This document shows, piece after piece, positions 7,989 to 14,905 of a stretch of 32,765 bases of DNA. The stretch is from an uncultured Spartobacteria bacterium (GTDB taxonomy: Bacteria; Verrucomicrobiota; Verrucomicrobiia; Chthoniobacterales; Chthoniobacteraceae). The first letter of the stretch is position 1; each line of letters begins with the position of its first letter. The stretch lies in assembly GCA_903933715.1 (NCBI GenBank), contig CAIZLD010000020.1, positions 1-32,765 of the forward strand, given 5' to 3'. The position numbers and the translations under genes are program-made. The notes beneath the pieces were generated by a model. It saw nothing but the letters and a program-made list of their open reading frames with translations. It was not told the origin of the DNA and made no database searches.

Positions 7989-8621
7989 ATGAGCGAACTC
8001 CAAGAACTGACCGCCGCCGTTGAAAAAGGAAACCGCAAAGAAGCCATCAGGCTCACCAATCTTCTCATCGAAGCGGGAATGCCCCCGATGGATATCGTCG
8101 AGACGGGCCTCGTTCCCGCGATGTCGAACGTTGGCGAAAAATTCAAAAACAACGAAATCTTTGTTCCTGAAATGCTTATTGCCGCCCGGGCAATGAAAGA
8201 AGCCATGGCGATCATCCAGCCGCTTTTGACGGCCGCCGGGATCAAGCCGAAATACACCGCGATCATCGGAACAGTTCAAGGGGATTTGCACGATATCGGC
8301 AAGAACCTCGTAGCAATGATGCTCAAAGGGGCCAATTTCAACGTGATCGATATTGGCACTAATGTGCCGCCGGAGAAATTCGTCGCCGCAGCCAAGGAGC
8401 ATGAGGCCCAGCTCGTAGGGCTCTCCGCGCTTTTGACCACCACCATGCCGGCCATGAAGACCACGGTGGAAGCGTTCCGCACCGCCGGGTTGAATACCGT
8501 CAAAATCATGATCGGCGGAGCGCCGATCACCCAGGAGTTCGCCGACGAAATCGGAGCGGACGGCTACAGCCCCGATGCCGCCAGCGCGGTCGATCTGGCG
8601 AACAAAATGGTCGCGGCCTAA
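7989..8621 (+). CDS. mtaC: Corrinoid protein, MtaC-like
   Basis: This 210-residue protein carries the corrinoid cofactor that accepts and donates the methyl group. Residues 1-85 form the helical cap domain. Residues 88-210 form the Rossmann-like B12-binding domain with the signature GDLHDIGKN (98-106), in which His101 is the expected lower axial cobalt ligand, followed by SALLTTTM (146-153) and IGGAP (175-179). Length and layout match MtaC/MtbC/MttC proteins. The next gene is a methanol methyltransferase, so the MtaC role is the best fit; the protein alone does not reveal its substrate partner. It is the first gene of the plus-strand series and is divergent from an AraC regulator. There is no Shine-Dalgarno sequence before the ATG. 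Confidence 0.9.
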   Translation: MSELQELTAAVEKGNRKEAIRLTNLLIEAGMPPMDIVETGLVPAMSNVGEKFKNNEIFVPEMLIAARAMKEAMAIIQPLLTAAGIKPKYTAIIGTVQGDLHDIGKNLVAMMLKGANFNVIDIGTNVPPEKFVAAAKEHEAQLVGLSALLTTTMPAMKTTVEAFRTAGLNTVKIMIGGAPITQEFADEIGADGYSPDAASAVDLANKMVAA

Positions 8622-8704
8622 GCCGTTCGACCTTTCACTCCCCACCCAAACCCCCCACCCATAACCAAAGCGGCCGGAGCTTCTCCAGCCGATACGCTAC
8701 TCCT

Positions 8705-10084
8705 ATGCCCAGATACCAAAAACTCGCCATCGTTGATCCAGCGGAATTGCGGTTCGGCATCGCTCCCAACCCGCTGACTACCCGCCATGGAATGACCATC
8801 GGGGGCGGAATCGTCTACCCCGAACTGAACTTTACCCTTCCTCCGATGTTTGTAGACAAAACAACCATCTCGAAGGCTCAAGATCATTATCGACAAATCA
8901 TCGGCGGCGCCTTGCAGCGCGCGGTGGAATTGGAAGCCCCCGGCCTGGTCGTGGAATTCGAAACACTGCCGCCCATGACGGAAAATCCGGAATGGGGGAT
9001 TGATATCGCCAAGATTCTGCTCGAAGCGATGGAAAAGGCCAACACGCAACATGGGCTCAAAAGCGTGCTGCGTATGACCCCCAATGATACCCGGGAAATG
9101 GAACGCCCCCCGGCGATGCGCAGTGGGATGCTTTGGGAAAAGATGCTTGAAACCTTCGAGGGAAGCGCCGCGGCAGGCGCAGAACTGCTCAGCATCGAGT
9201 CGGTCGGCGGCAAGGAAGTCCATGATGACGCGCTCCTGACGGGCGACATTGCTTCGGTGATTTTTGGCCTGTGCGTGATGGGAACGCGCGATATGCGCTT
9301 TTTGTGGAGCCAGCTCGACAAGATCGCCAAGCAGTACGGCGTTCATTGCGCGGGAGACACGGCTTGCGGCTTCGGCAACACGGCCATGGTTCTGGCGGAA
9401 CAGAAAATGATCCCGCGTGTATTCGCAGCCGTTGTGCGGGCGATCAGCGCGGTGCGGACCCTGGTGGGCTATGAATGCGGATGCGTCGGCCCGGGCAAAG
9501 ATTGCGGGTATGAGAACATCATCATGAAAGCCATCACCGGTTTCCCGATGGCCATGGAAGGAAAGACTTCCGCCTGCGCACACCTCAGCCCGCTCGGGAA
9601 CATTGCAGCGGCTGCGTGCGATACCTGGAGCAACGAGTCAGTCCAAAACATCAAACTTCTCGGCGGCATGGCCCCGACGGTCTACCTAGAGCAACTGGTG
9701 TACGACTGCCGGATCATGAACCAGGCTCTCGGCGACGGGCGCGATGCGGCCCTGCTCTATCGCAAATGGTTGGTTAACTCCGACGCCGGTCTCGATCCGC
9801 AGGCATTCGTCCTCACCCCGGAAAGTTCGATCGCCATCGCCCAGTCAATCGTCCAAGCGCCGGACGACTACACTGCCGGCAAACAAGCGGCGCTCACCGC
9901 CATCGAACTGCTGCGGCAAGGCCATCGCAACGGCCTGGTCAGAATCAGTGAAATGGAACTCCCCTGGCTCGATACCATGCGGGAAGCGGTGGAAGACCTT
10001 CCCGCCGACGAAGGGCAGTTTATCTGCCAGATGATGGGCACCCTGGAAACCGAAAAATTCTGCGCGAAAGATTACGAACTTTAA
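8705..10084 (+). CDS. mtaB: Methanol:corrinoid methyltransferase MtaB
   Basis: MtaB breaks the C-O bond of methanol and moves the methyl group to the Co(I) corrinoid of MtaC. This 459-residue protein has the family's usual length (about 460) and many of its characteristic segments: LLSIESVGGKEV (161-172), HCAGDTAC (214-221), GPGKDCGYEN (262-271), MEGKTSACAH and DTWSNESV. In Methanosarcina barkeri MtaB zinc is held by one Glu and two Cys (Glu164, Cys220, Cys269 as I recall). Glu165, Cys221 and Cys267 here lie in the matching motifs, so the active site looks intact. It follows mtaC after 83 bp and precedes the MtaA-like gene by 4 bp. The family assignment is firm; activity on methanol rather than another small alcohol is inferred from the family. 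Confidence 0.93.
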   Translation: MPRYQKLAIVDPAELRFGIAPNPLTTRHGMTIGGGIVYPELNFTLPPMFVDKTTISKAQDHYRQIIGGALQRAVELEAPGLVVEFETLPPMTENPEWGIDIAKILLEAMEKANTQHGLKSVLRMTPNDTREMERPPAMRSGMLWEKMLETFEGSAAAGAELLSIESVGGKEVHDDALLTGDIASVIFGLCVMGTRDMRFLWSQLDKIAKQYGVHCAGDTACGFGNTAMVLAEQKMIPRVFAAVVRAISAVRTLVGYECGCVGPGKDCGYENIIMKAITGFPMAMEGKTSACAHLSPLGNIAAAACDTWSNESVQNIKLLGGMAPTVYLEQLVYDCRIMNQALGDGRDAALLYRKWLVNSDAGLDPQAFVLTPESSIAIAQSIVQAPDDYTAGKQAALTAIELLRQGHRNGLVRISEMELPWLDTMREAVEDLPADEGQFICQMMGTLETEKFCAKDYEL

Positions 10085-10088
10085 AAAT

Positions 10089-11114
10089 ATGGATCGCTCT
10101 TATTATCTCGAACTGGCCGAATCCGGCCTGAAAATGCCCATCGGCACCCACCTCGTCCTCCACGAACACGCCGACGCCGAAGCGATCTTGCTGGAAGGAG
10201 AACGCCTGGGCTCCGTTGTGGAGGAAGCGGCCCGCACCTTCGGCGCTCCCATGGCCATCCCGGTGATGGACTTGAAACTCGAAAAAGAAGCGTTGCTGAG
10301 TTCTCATGGCGTGCCGGAGGCCGAAATCGACCAATTCCATTTCAAGGAAGCCCCGGAGCAGGATTGGGCTGTTTCCGCAACGCCCCGGATGAAAGCCACA
10401 TGCGAGGCGATCAGCCATGTGGCAAAAAACGGGGAATTTCTCCCTGTCGGCATGGGCATCGGGCCGTTTTCGCTGATGACCAAACTGGTCTCGGACCCGA
10501 TCACCCCCGTCTTCCTCGCCGGAGCGGGAAGCACCGCCGAGGAGGACGAGGAAGTGCATCTCGTCGAGCGCACGCTGGCGCTGGCCATGAACGCCATATT
10601 GCCTTATCTCGAGGCCCAGATTAAAGCCGGAGCCAAAGCGATCATCCTCTGCGAACCGGCGGCGAACATGGTCTACTTTTCGCCCAACCAGCTCGCGGAA
10701 AGCTATGAAATCTTTGACCGCTACGTCATGGAGCCCAACCGTCGGATCAAGGCGCTGCTCGACGCGCACAACGTGGATATGATCTTCCACGACTGCGGCG
10801 AACTGCAAAATGAAATGGTGAGCCGCTTTGCCACGCTTAACCCGGCTATGATGAGCCTTGGCAGTTCCCGGATGCTCTGGGAAGACGCGGCGCTCGTCCC
10901 CAACGACATCGTGCTTTACGGCAACCTGCCGACGAAGAAATTCTACTCCGATTCGCTCGTCAGCCAGGAAGATGTGCGGCAGCTTTCGGCCGAACTGACC
11001 CGGCGCATGCGTGCGACCGGCCATCCGTTCATCCTGGGCAGCGAGTGCGACGTGCTCAGCGTGCCCGGCGCGGAGGCAACCATCAAGGCAAAGGTCGAGG
11101 CCTTTCTGAAATAA
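10089..11114 (+). CDS. URO-D-fold methylcorrinoid methyltransferase, MtaA-like
   Basis: This 341-residue protein has the URO-D fold and the zinc motif of MtaA/MtbA-type methyltransferases: His234-x-Cys236 (FHDCGEL) and a later Cys320 (GSECD). In methanogens MtaA passes the methyl group from MtaC to coenzyme M. In acetogens such as Acetobacterium woodii a related protein passes it to tetrahydrofolate. No coenzyme M genes are seen here, so tetrahydrofolate or another thiol is more likely, but the sequence does not settle the acceptor. The zinc motif would activate a thiol directly, which leaves room for a thiol acceptor. The gene starts 4 bases after mtaB and is surely cotranscribed with it. 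A perfect 12-bp hairpin follows the stop codon. Confidence 0.85.
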   Translation: MDRSYYLELAESGLKMPIGTHLVLHEHADAEAILLEGERLGSVVEEAARTFGAPMAIPVMDLKLEKEALLSSHGVPEAEIDQFHFKEAPEQDWAVSATPRMKATCEAISHVAKNGEFLPVGMGIGPFSLMTKLVSDPITPVFLAGAGSTAEEDEEVHLVERTLALAMNAILPYLEAQIKAGAKAIILCEPAANMVYFSPNQLAESYEIFDRYVMEPNRRIKALLDAHNVDMIFHDCGELQNEMVSRFATLNPAMMSLGSSRMLWEDAALVPNDIVLYGNLPTKKFYSDSLVSQEDVRQLSAELTRRMRATGHPFILGSECDVLSVPGAEATIKAKVEAFLK

Positions 11115-11145
11115 GCCGCACCTTCCGGCAACGCAAATTGCAATG

Positions 11146-11177
11146 AACGCCCTCGCCATCTCCGGCGAGGGCGTTTA
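11146..11177 (+). terminator. Perfect hairpin between the MtaA-like and homocysteine methyltransferase genes
   Basis: AACGCCCTCGCC (11146-11157) pairs perfectly with 11164-11175 around a 6-base loop. Only a weak T-rich stretch (TATACTTTT) follows. It could be a partial terminator that lowers expression of the distal genes, or an mRNA processing or stability structure. It ends about 15 bases before the next start codon. Confidence 0.5.
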
Positions 11178-11189
11178 TACTTTTCGCCT

Positions 11190-12074
11190 ATGACCGATCT
11201 TCTGGTTGCATTAAATACGCGTCCGCTTCTTTGTGATGGGGCGATGGGAACCCAGCTCATGGATTGCGGCCTCGGCAGCGGTGATTGCGGAATGCTTTGG
11301 AACACCCTCCATTCCAATCGGGTCCGCGGCATTCATCAATTTTACGCCGAGGCGGGCTGCAATCTCCTGACGACCAACACCTTTGGGGGAACCTCCTATG
11401 CGCTGGATCGCCACGGTCTCGCCGACCATGTCCTGAAACTCAACCGTGCCGGGGCACAGGTCGCGAGAGAGGCTATCGGAAAATCCGGCTGGGTGCTTGG
11501 CGACGTGGGGCCGTTTGGGGATTTTATGGAACCCCTGGGCCAAACGTCCGCAGACGAACTCTGCGCCATGTTCCGCGAACAGATTGCCGCGCTTGCGGAA
11601 GGCGGCGTGGATGCCATTCTCATTGAAACGATGAGCGATCCTGCCGAAATGGAAGTCGCCATCGCCGCTTCAAAACAAGCCGCCAGCCTGCCCATTATTG
11701 GAACCTACGCTTTCCAGAAATCGGGGGAAACGGGCTTTCGCACCATGATGGGCGCCCCCGTGAAGGAAGCCATCGAACGGGCCATTGCCGCCGGAGCGGA
11801 TATCGTGGGAACCAATTGCGGTGTGGAGCTTTCCTTTGGCGACTACCTGGAGCTTGCACGCCAAATCGTGAGCGCAGCGGGGAAAACTCCGGTCATCTTG
11901 CAGCCAAACGCCGGCTCGCCTCAACTCGTCAACGGAGAAATCATTTACAACGCAACTCCAGAGGAAATGGCCGCGCTGACTGCAGATTTGCTGGACGCGG
12001 GAGTCCGCATCGTGGGAGGATGCTGCGGAACCAACCCTGGCCACCTTGCGGCAATGAGTCGCAGGATTGGTTGA
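11190..12074 (+). CDS. Homocysteine S-methyltransferase family protein
   Basis: This 294-residue protein matches the homocysteine-binding, zinc-dependent barrel domain found at the N terminus of methionine synthase MetH and in BHMT/MmuM enzymes. The start DGAMGTQL (16-23), the TNTFGG motif (62-67) and the three zinc cysteines are present: Cys210 in GTNCG, and Cys278-Cys279 in GGCCGTNP. It has no folate- or B12-binding domain of its own, so its methyl donor must be another protein or molecule. Next to MtaB and MtaC the natural idea is that methyl-MtaC is the donor and methionine the product. Alternatively it is an S-methylmethionine or betaine-type enzyme. A hairpin separates it from the upstream gene; the DUF1638 gene follows after 10 bases. 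Confidence 0.85.
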   Translation: MTDLLVALNTRPLLCDGAMGTQLMDCGLGSGDCGMLWNTLHSNRVRGIHQFYAEAGCNLLTTNTFGGTSYALDRHGLADHVLKLNRAGAQVAREAIGKSGWVLGDVGPFGDFMEPLGQTSADELCAMFREQIAALAEGGVDAILIETMSDPAEMEVAIAASKQAASLPIIGTYAFQKSGETGFRTMMGAPVKEAIERAIAAGADIVGTNCGVELSFGDYLELARQIVSAAGKTPVILQPNAGSPQLVNGEIIYNATPEEMAALTADLLDAGVRIVGGCCGTNPGHLAAMSRRIG

Positions 12075-12084
12075 TCGCCCCCCA

Positions 12085-12840
12085 ATGAAAATTGCCGTTC
12101 TGACTTGCGATGTCCTGACCGATGAAGTGAAGCACTTTTGCCGCGACTTGCCCGAGGTGGCGCGGGTCGAGGTGATCGAACAAGGGTTGCACAATACCCC
12201 CGGCCTTTTACGCGAACGGCTCCAGGCGGCCATTTTGGCAACGGAAGAAGACCCGGACATCGATGCCATCGTTCTAGTCTACGGCCTTTGCAGCCGGGGC
12301 ATCGAGGGCATCAGCGCGCGTCGTTGCCGGATCGTTATCGCGCGGGCGCATGACTGCATCACGCTGCTCCTCGGCTCCAAAGAACGCTATGCCGAATATG
12401 TGGCGCGCCATCCCGGCACCTACTGGTACAGCCCGGGCTGGAACCGATGCCATCTCCCGCCCGGGAAAGAACGCGTTGAAAAACTCAAACGCGAATATGT
12501 CGAAAAATATGGCGAGGAGAACGCCGATTACCTGATGGAAATGGAGCAGGATTGGCTGCGCGCCTACAATCGCGCCACGTATGTCGGTTTCGACGCCGCG
12601 GCCGCTCAAGCCGATGCCGAATATACAAAGCAATGCGCCGACTGGCTCGGTTGGAGCTTCGATTCCCAGCAGGGGGATGCGCAATTGCTGCGCGATCTCC
12701 TTTCCGGGCACTGGGACTCGGGCCGTTTTCTTGTATTGGAACCGGGAGAAACCGTCCGGTTCACCGTAGACGATTCCATTCTCGCCGCCATGCCATGCGG
12801 CGGAAATTGTTCAGTCCAACCCGGTGCGGCACAGCAATGA
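12085..12840 (+). CDS. DUF1638 protein, companion of corrinoid methyltransferases
   Basis: This 251-residue protein resembles the DUF1638 family, which has no established biochemical role and is often encoded beside corrinoid methyltransferases. Recognisable features are the N-terminal MKIAVLTCDVL strand, VYGLCSRGIEG (65-75), ARAHDCITLLLGSKERY (86-102) and a Cys-rich end (AMPCGGNC). Several Cys and His residues (Cys8, Cys69, His89, Cys91, Cys122, Cys238, Cys242) could bind metal or a cofactor; this is inference. The ATG at 12085 is chosen over an upstream TTG at 12067. The stop codon overlaps the start of the reductive activator in ATGA, so the two are probably translationally coupled and may work together, for example in corrinoid loading or repair. 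Confidence 0.8.
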   Translation: MKIAVLTCDVLTDEVKHFCRDLPEVARVEVIEQGLHNTPGLLRERLQAAILATEEDPDIDAIVLVYGLCSRGIEGISARRCRIVIARAHDCITLLLGSKERYAEYVARHPGTYWYSPGWNRCHLPPGKERVEKLKREYVEKYGEENADYLMEMEQDWLRAYNRATYVGFDAAAAQADAEYTKQCADWLGWSFDSQQGDAQLLRDLLSGHWDSGRFLVLEPGETVRFTVDDSILAAMPCGGNCSVQPGAAQQ

Positions 12841-14459
12841 ACACCACCCTGCATCTCCAGGCTCTGCACCGCAACCAAACCATCCATCCCGATCCGGCGA
12901 CCGATCCCCGGGGTCTCGCCGATCTGCTTGCGTTCCACGGGCTGCCGCTCAATACCCGTTGCGCCCAGAATGGGTGTTGCGAGAGTTGCACCGTGCAACT
13001 CGACCGCGGAAGCCTCAAGGAAACGATCAGCGGCAACCCGATCACCCACCCCGGGCCGCTGCTCGCCTGCCGGGCGGAGTGGATTCCGGGAACAGAAATC
13101 GCCCTCACCATTCCAAGCCGCTCCCTGCTCGCCCGTGATGCCGTTGCCGCTGATGATTTTCAGATCAGCGTTCCGGTCGGGAACTCACCTCTCTTTTCCG
13201 GCGAGTTTGGACTGGCTGTGGATATCGGAACGACCACCGTTGTCGTACTCCTCGCCGAACTAGCCACGGGCCGAATCCTGACTCGCGCCAGCGGCTTCAA
13301 CCAACAAGTCGGCCTGGGGGACGACGTTCTGGCCCGCATCGGCCTGTGCTATAAAAACCCCGGAATGGTGATTCGGCTTCAGCGCGCCATCTGCGAGGAG
13401 ACCCTTGCTCCGTTGGCATTGGAGGCGTGCGCCAAAGCATCCATCCCCCCGGAACGCATCAGCGGAATGGCTGTTGCCGGGAACACGGCGATGCTGCATC
13501 TCTTGTTCGGCGAGGACCCTTCCCCCCTCGGCGTGGTTCCATTCACACCCCGCTTTCTCGACCATCGAATCCGCGGCGCACATTCCCTCGGCTTTTGCGA
13601 TTTCCCTGACATGCCCGTTCACGCTTTGCCGGGTCTCGCGGCCTATGTCGGCGCGGACATCGCCGCCGGTCTCTACGCCACGGGACTTCACGATAGTCCC
13701 GGCCCGGCGCTCTTCGTGGATGTCGGCACCAACGGCGAGATTGCCCTGCTCAAAGAAGGCCGTCTGTATGCCTGCGCCACCGCAGCCGGACCGGCCTTCG
13801 AGGGGTGCAGCCTTTCATGCGGAATGCGTGCGACCGAAGGGGCCGTCGAAGGGATCGCGCTCAGCCTCGACCAAAACGGGCAAATCGCGATTCACCTCCA
13901 GACGATTGGCCATCTTCCACCGGAACAATCGCCCGGTTTTTGCGGATCGGCTTATATCGATTTCCTGGCCCAAGCCCGCGCCGCCGGGATCCTCATGGAA
14001 AACGGGCGCTTCGATCCCAAACACGTTGCGGCAAATCCCGCTCTGTTCCAGGACGAGGAAAACGGCCGCGCCATGCGGCTGACCGAGGGAGAACCCCCCC
14101 TTCGCATTACCGAATCCGACCTCGCCATTCTTCTTCAATCCAAAGCCGCCATCGCCGCGGGAATCCAAACATTGCTGGAGCGCGAACGGCTTGCCGGGGT
14201 TCCACGGCTTTATCTCGCGGGCGGGTTTGGCATGCACCTTGATGTTCCCCACGCGATCGCATGCGGCTTGCTTCCAGGGTTTCTGCCTTCCCAAGTCGAA
14301 GTGGTCGGCAACACCTCCCTTGGGGGAGCCTATCTTGCCATGCTCGACCGGTCCGTCCTGAAGGAGCTAACGCGGCTCCAGACACGCACCACCATCGTCG
14401 AGCTCAATCTCGACCCGGAGTTTGAGAACCGCTATATCGATAACCTGACGCTCGCGTAA
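12837..14459 (+). CDS. Reductive activator of corrinoid proteins (RACE type)
   Basis: RACE proteins use ATP and a [2Fe-2S] cluster to reduce inactive Co(II) corrinoid to Co(I). This 540-residue protein has a short plant-type ferredoxin domain at residues 1-95 with Cys42, Cys48, Cys51 and Cys78 (C-x5-C-x2-C...C) and an extra Cys47. A short linker leads to the ASKHA ATPase region (about 124-510) with LAVDIGTTTVV (126-136), VAGNTAML (213-220), DVGTNGE (295-301), AGGFG (461-465) and GNTSLGGA (491-498). The ATG at 12837 overlaps the previous stop; the open frame upstream of it is a shadow of the DUF1638 gene. It is the last gene of the locus and supplies the reactivation step that any MtaBC system needs. 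The family assignment is strong; the exact partner, MtaC at 7989, is inferred from context. Confidence 0.9.
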   Translation: MNTTLHLQALHRNQTIHPDPATDPRGLADLLAFHGLPLNTRCAQNGCCESCTVQLDRGSLKETISGNPITHPGPLLACRAEWIPGTEIALTIPSRSLLARDAVAADDFQISVPVGNSPLFSGEFGLAVDIGTTTVVVLLAELATGRILTRASGFNQQVGLGDDVLARIGLCYKNPGMVIRLQRAICEETLAPLALEACAKASIPPERISGMAVAGNTAMLHLLFGEDPSPLGVVPFTPRFLDHRIRGAHSLGFCDFPDMPVHALPGLAAYVGADIAAGLYATGLHDSPGPALFVDVGTNGEIALLKEGRLYACATAAGPAFEGCSLSCGMRATEGAVEGIALSLDQNGQIAIHLQTIGHLPPEQSPGFCGSAYIDFLAQARAAGILMENGRFDPKHVAANPALFQDEENGRAMRLTEGEPPLRITESDLAILLQSKAAIAAGIQTLLERERLAGVPRLYLAGGFGMHLDVPHAIACGLLPGFLPSQVEVVGNTSLGGAYLAMLDRSVLKELTRLQTRTTIVELNLDPEFENRYIDNLTLA

Positions 14460-14492
14460 AGCCGCGATTTCCTGGTTGGTTTGTCGGCTCGC

Positions 14493-14627
14493 TTAGAGCA
14501 ACTGCCAAAATCTTTCCGAAAGAGTGCGGCGGCACGGGTCAACGCGCTGCGTTGCTCGCTCGGGCACTGCCCCCAGCCGCGATCAGCGGCTCCCGCCTCT
14601 CATATGCGAAGCCTCATTGCAGATCGC
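14493..14627 (+). repeat. MITE-like repeat, copy 1
   Basis: Bases 14543-14627 recur in reverse orientation at 32681-32764 with only a few differences and one indel. The outer end (14493-14545, AGAGCAACTGCCAAAA to CACGGGTCAACGCG) resembles the sequence at 32572-32630. Together these suggest an element of roughly 250 bp with imperfect terminal inverted repeats, of which this copy keeps about half. Confidence 0.65.
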
Positions 14628-14692
14628 CCAATCAGGAGATTGGGAACGAGAGCAAAATTCAAAGCCGCCGCAACCCGGAGGGTAGCCAGCGA

Positions 14693-14856
14693 ATAGCCGG
14701 TGGTTGAGCGTTAGCGACACCACCGGATGAGGTGTTGGAAAGAATTCACCCCAAAGGGGTGGCAGAGCCATCGCCTCGTTTTCTGCCACCCCTTTAGGGG
14801 TGAGGCGCGGTTTTGGATTGAACCGGTGGTGTCGCTAACGCTCAACCACCGGCTAT
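14693..14856. repeat. Nested inverted repeat with perfect 34-bp arms
   Basis: The arms 14693-14726 and 14823-14856 are perfect reverse complements. Inside lie a second inverted pair (14753-14766 with 14782-14794) and two short palindromes, CACCCCAAAGGGGTG (14747-14761) and CACCCCTTTAGGGGTG (14787-14802). The whole could fold into one long cruciform. It contains no reading frame of note. Confidence 0.8.
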
Positions 14857-14905
14857 GGGCTTCAAACCCTTTGGGTTTGGCTTGGAATCTGAATGTCGAT
14901 TCAGC

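Larger units (their letters stand above)
14460..14905. other. Repeat-filled gap between convergent genes
   Basis: No gene is supported in this 446-base gap. It holds a copy of the MITE-like repeat (14493-14627), half of the TTCCCAATC-type palindrome (14629-14650), a large nested inverted repeat (14693-14856), and a small palindrome AAACCCTTTGGGTTT (14864-14878) next to a patch shared with 4378-4420. Several mobile or palindromic elements seem to have landed on one another between two convergent genes. Confidence 0.7.

Noticed and set aside
8618-11159. Long minus-strand open frames opposite mtaB and the MtaA-like gene
   Set aside because: The translations are His/Arg/Asp-rich with no recognisable fold, while the plus strand encodes clear enzyme families.
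11143-11193. Sixteen-codon open frame whose stop overlaps the next start as ATGA
   Set aside because: It coincides with a perfect hairpin, has no ribosome-binding site and is too short to judge; the hairpin is the simpler reading.
12552-12836. Upstream extension of the RACE gene by 95 codons
   Set aside because: The extension is Arg-rich, lies wholly inside the DUF1638 gene in another frame, and the ferredoxin domain begins just after the ATG at 12837.
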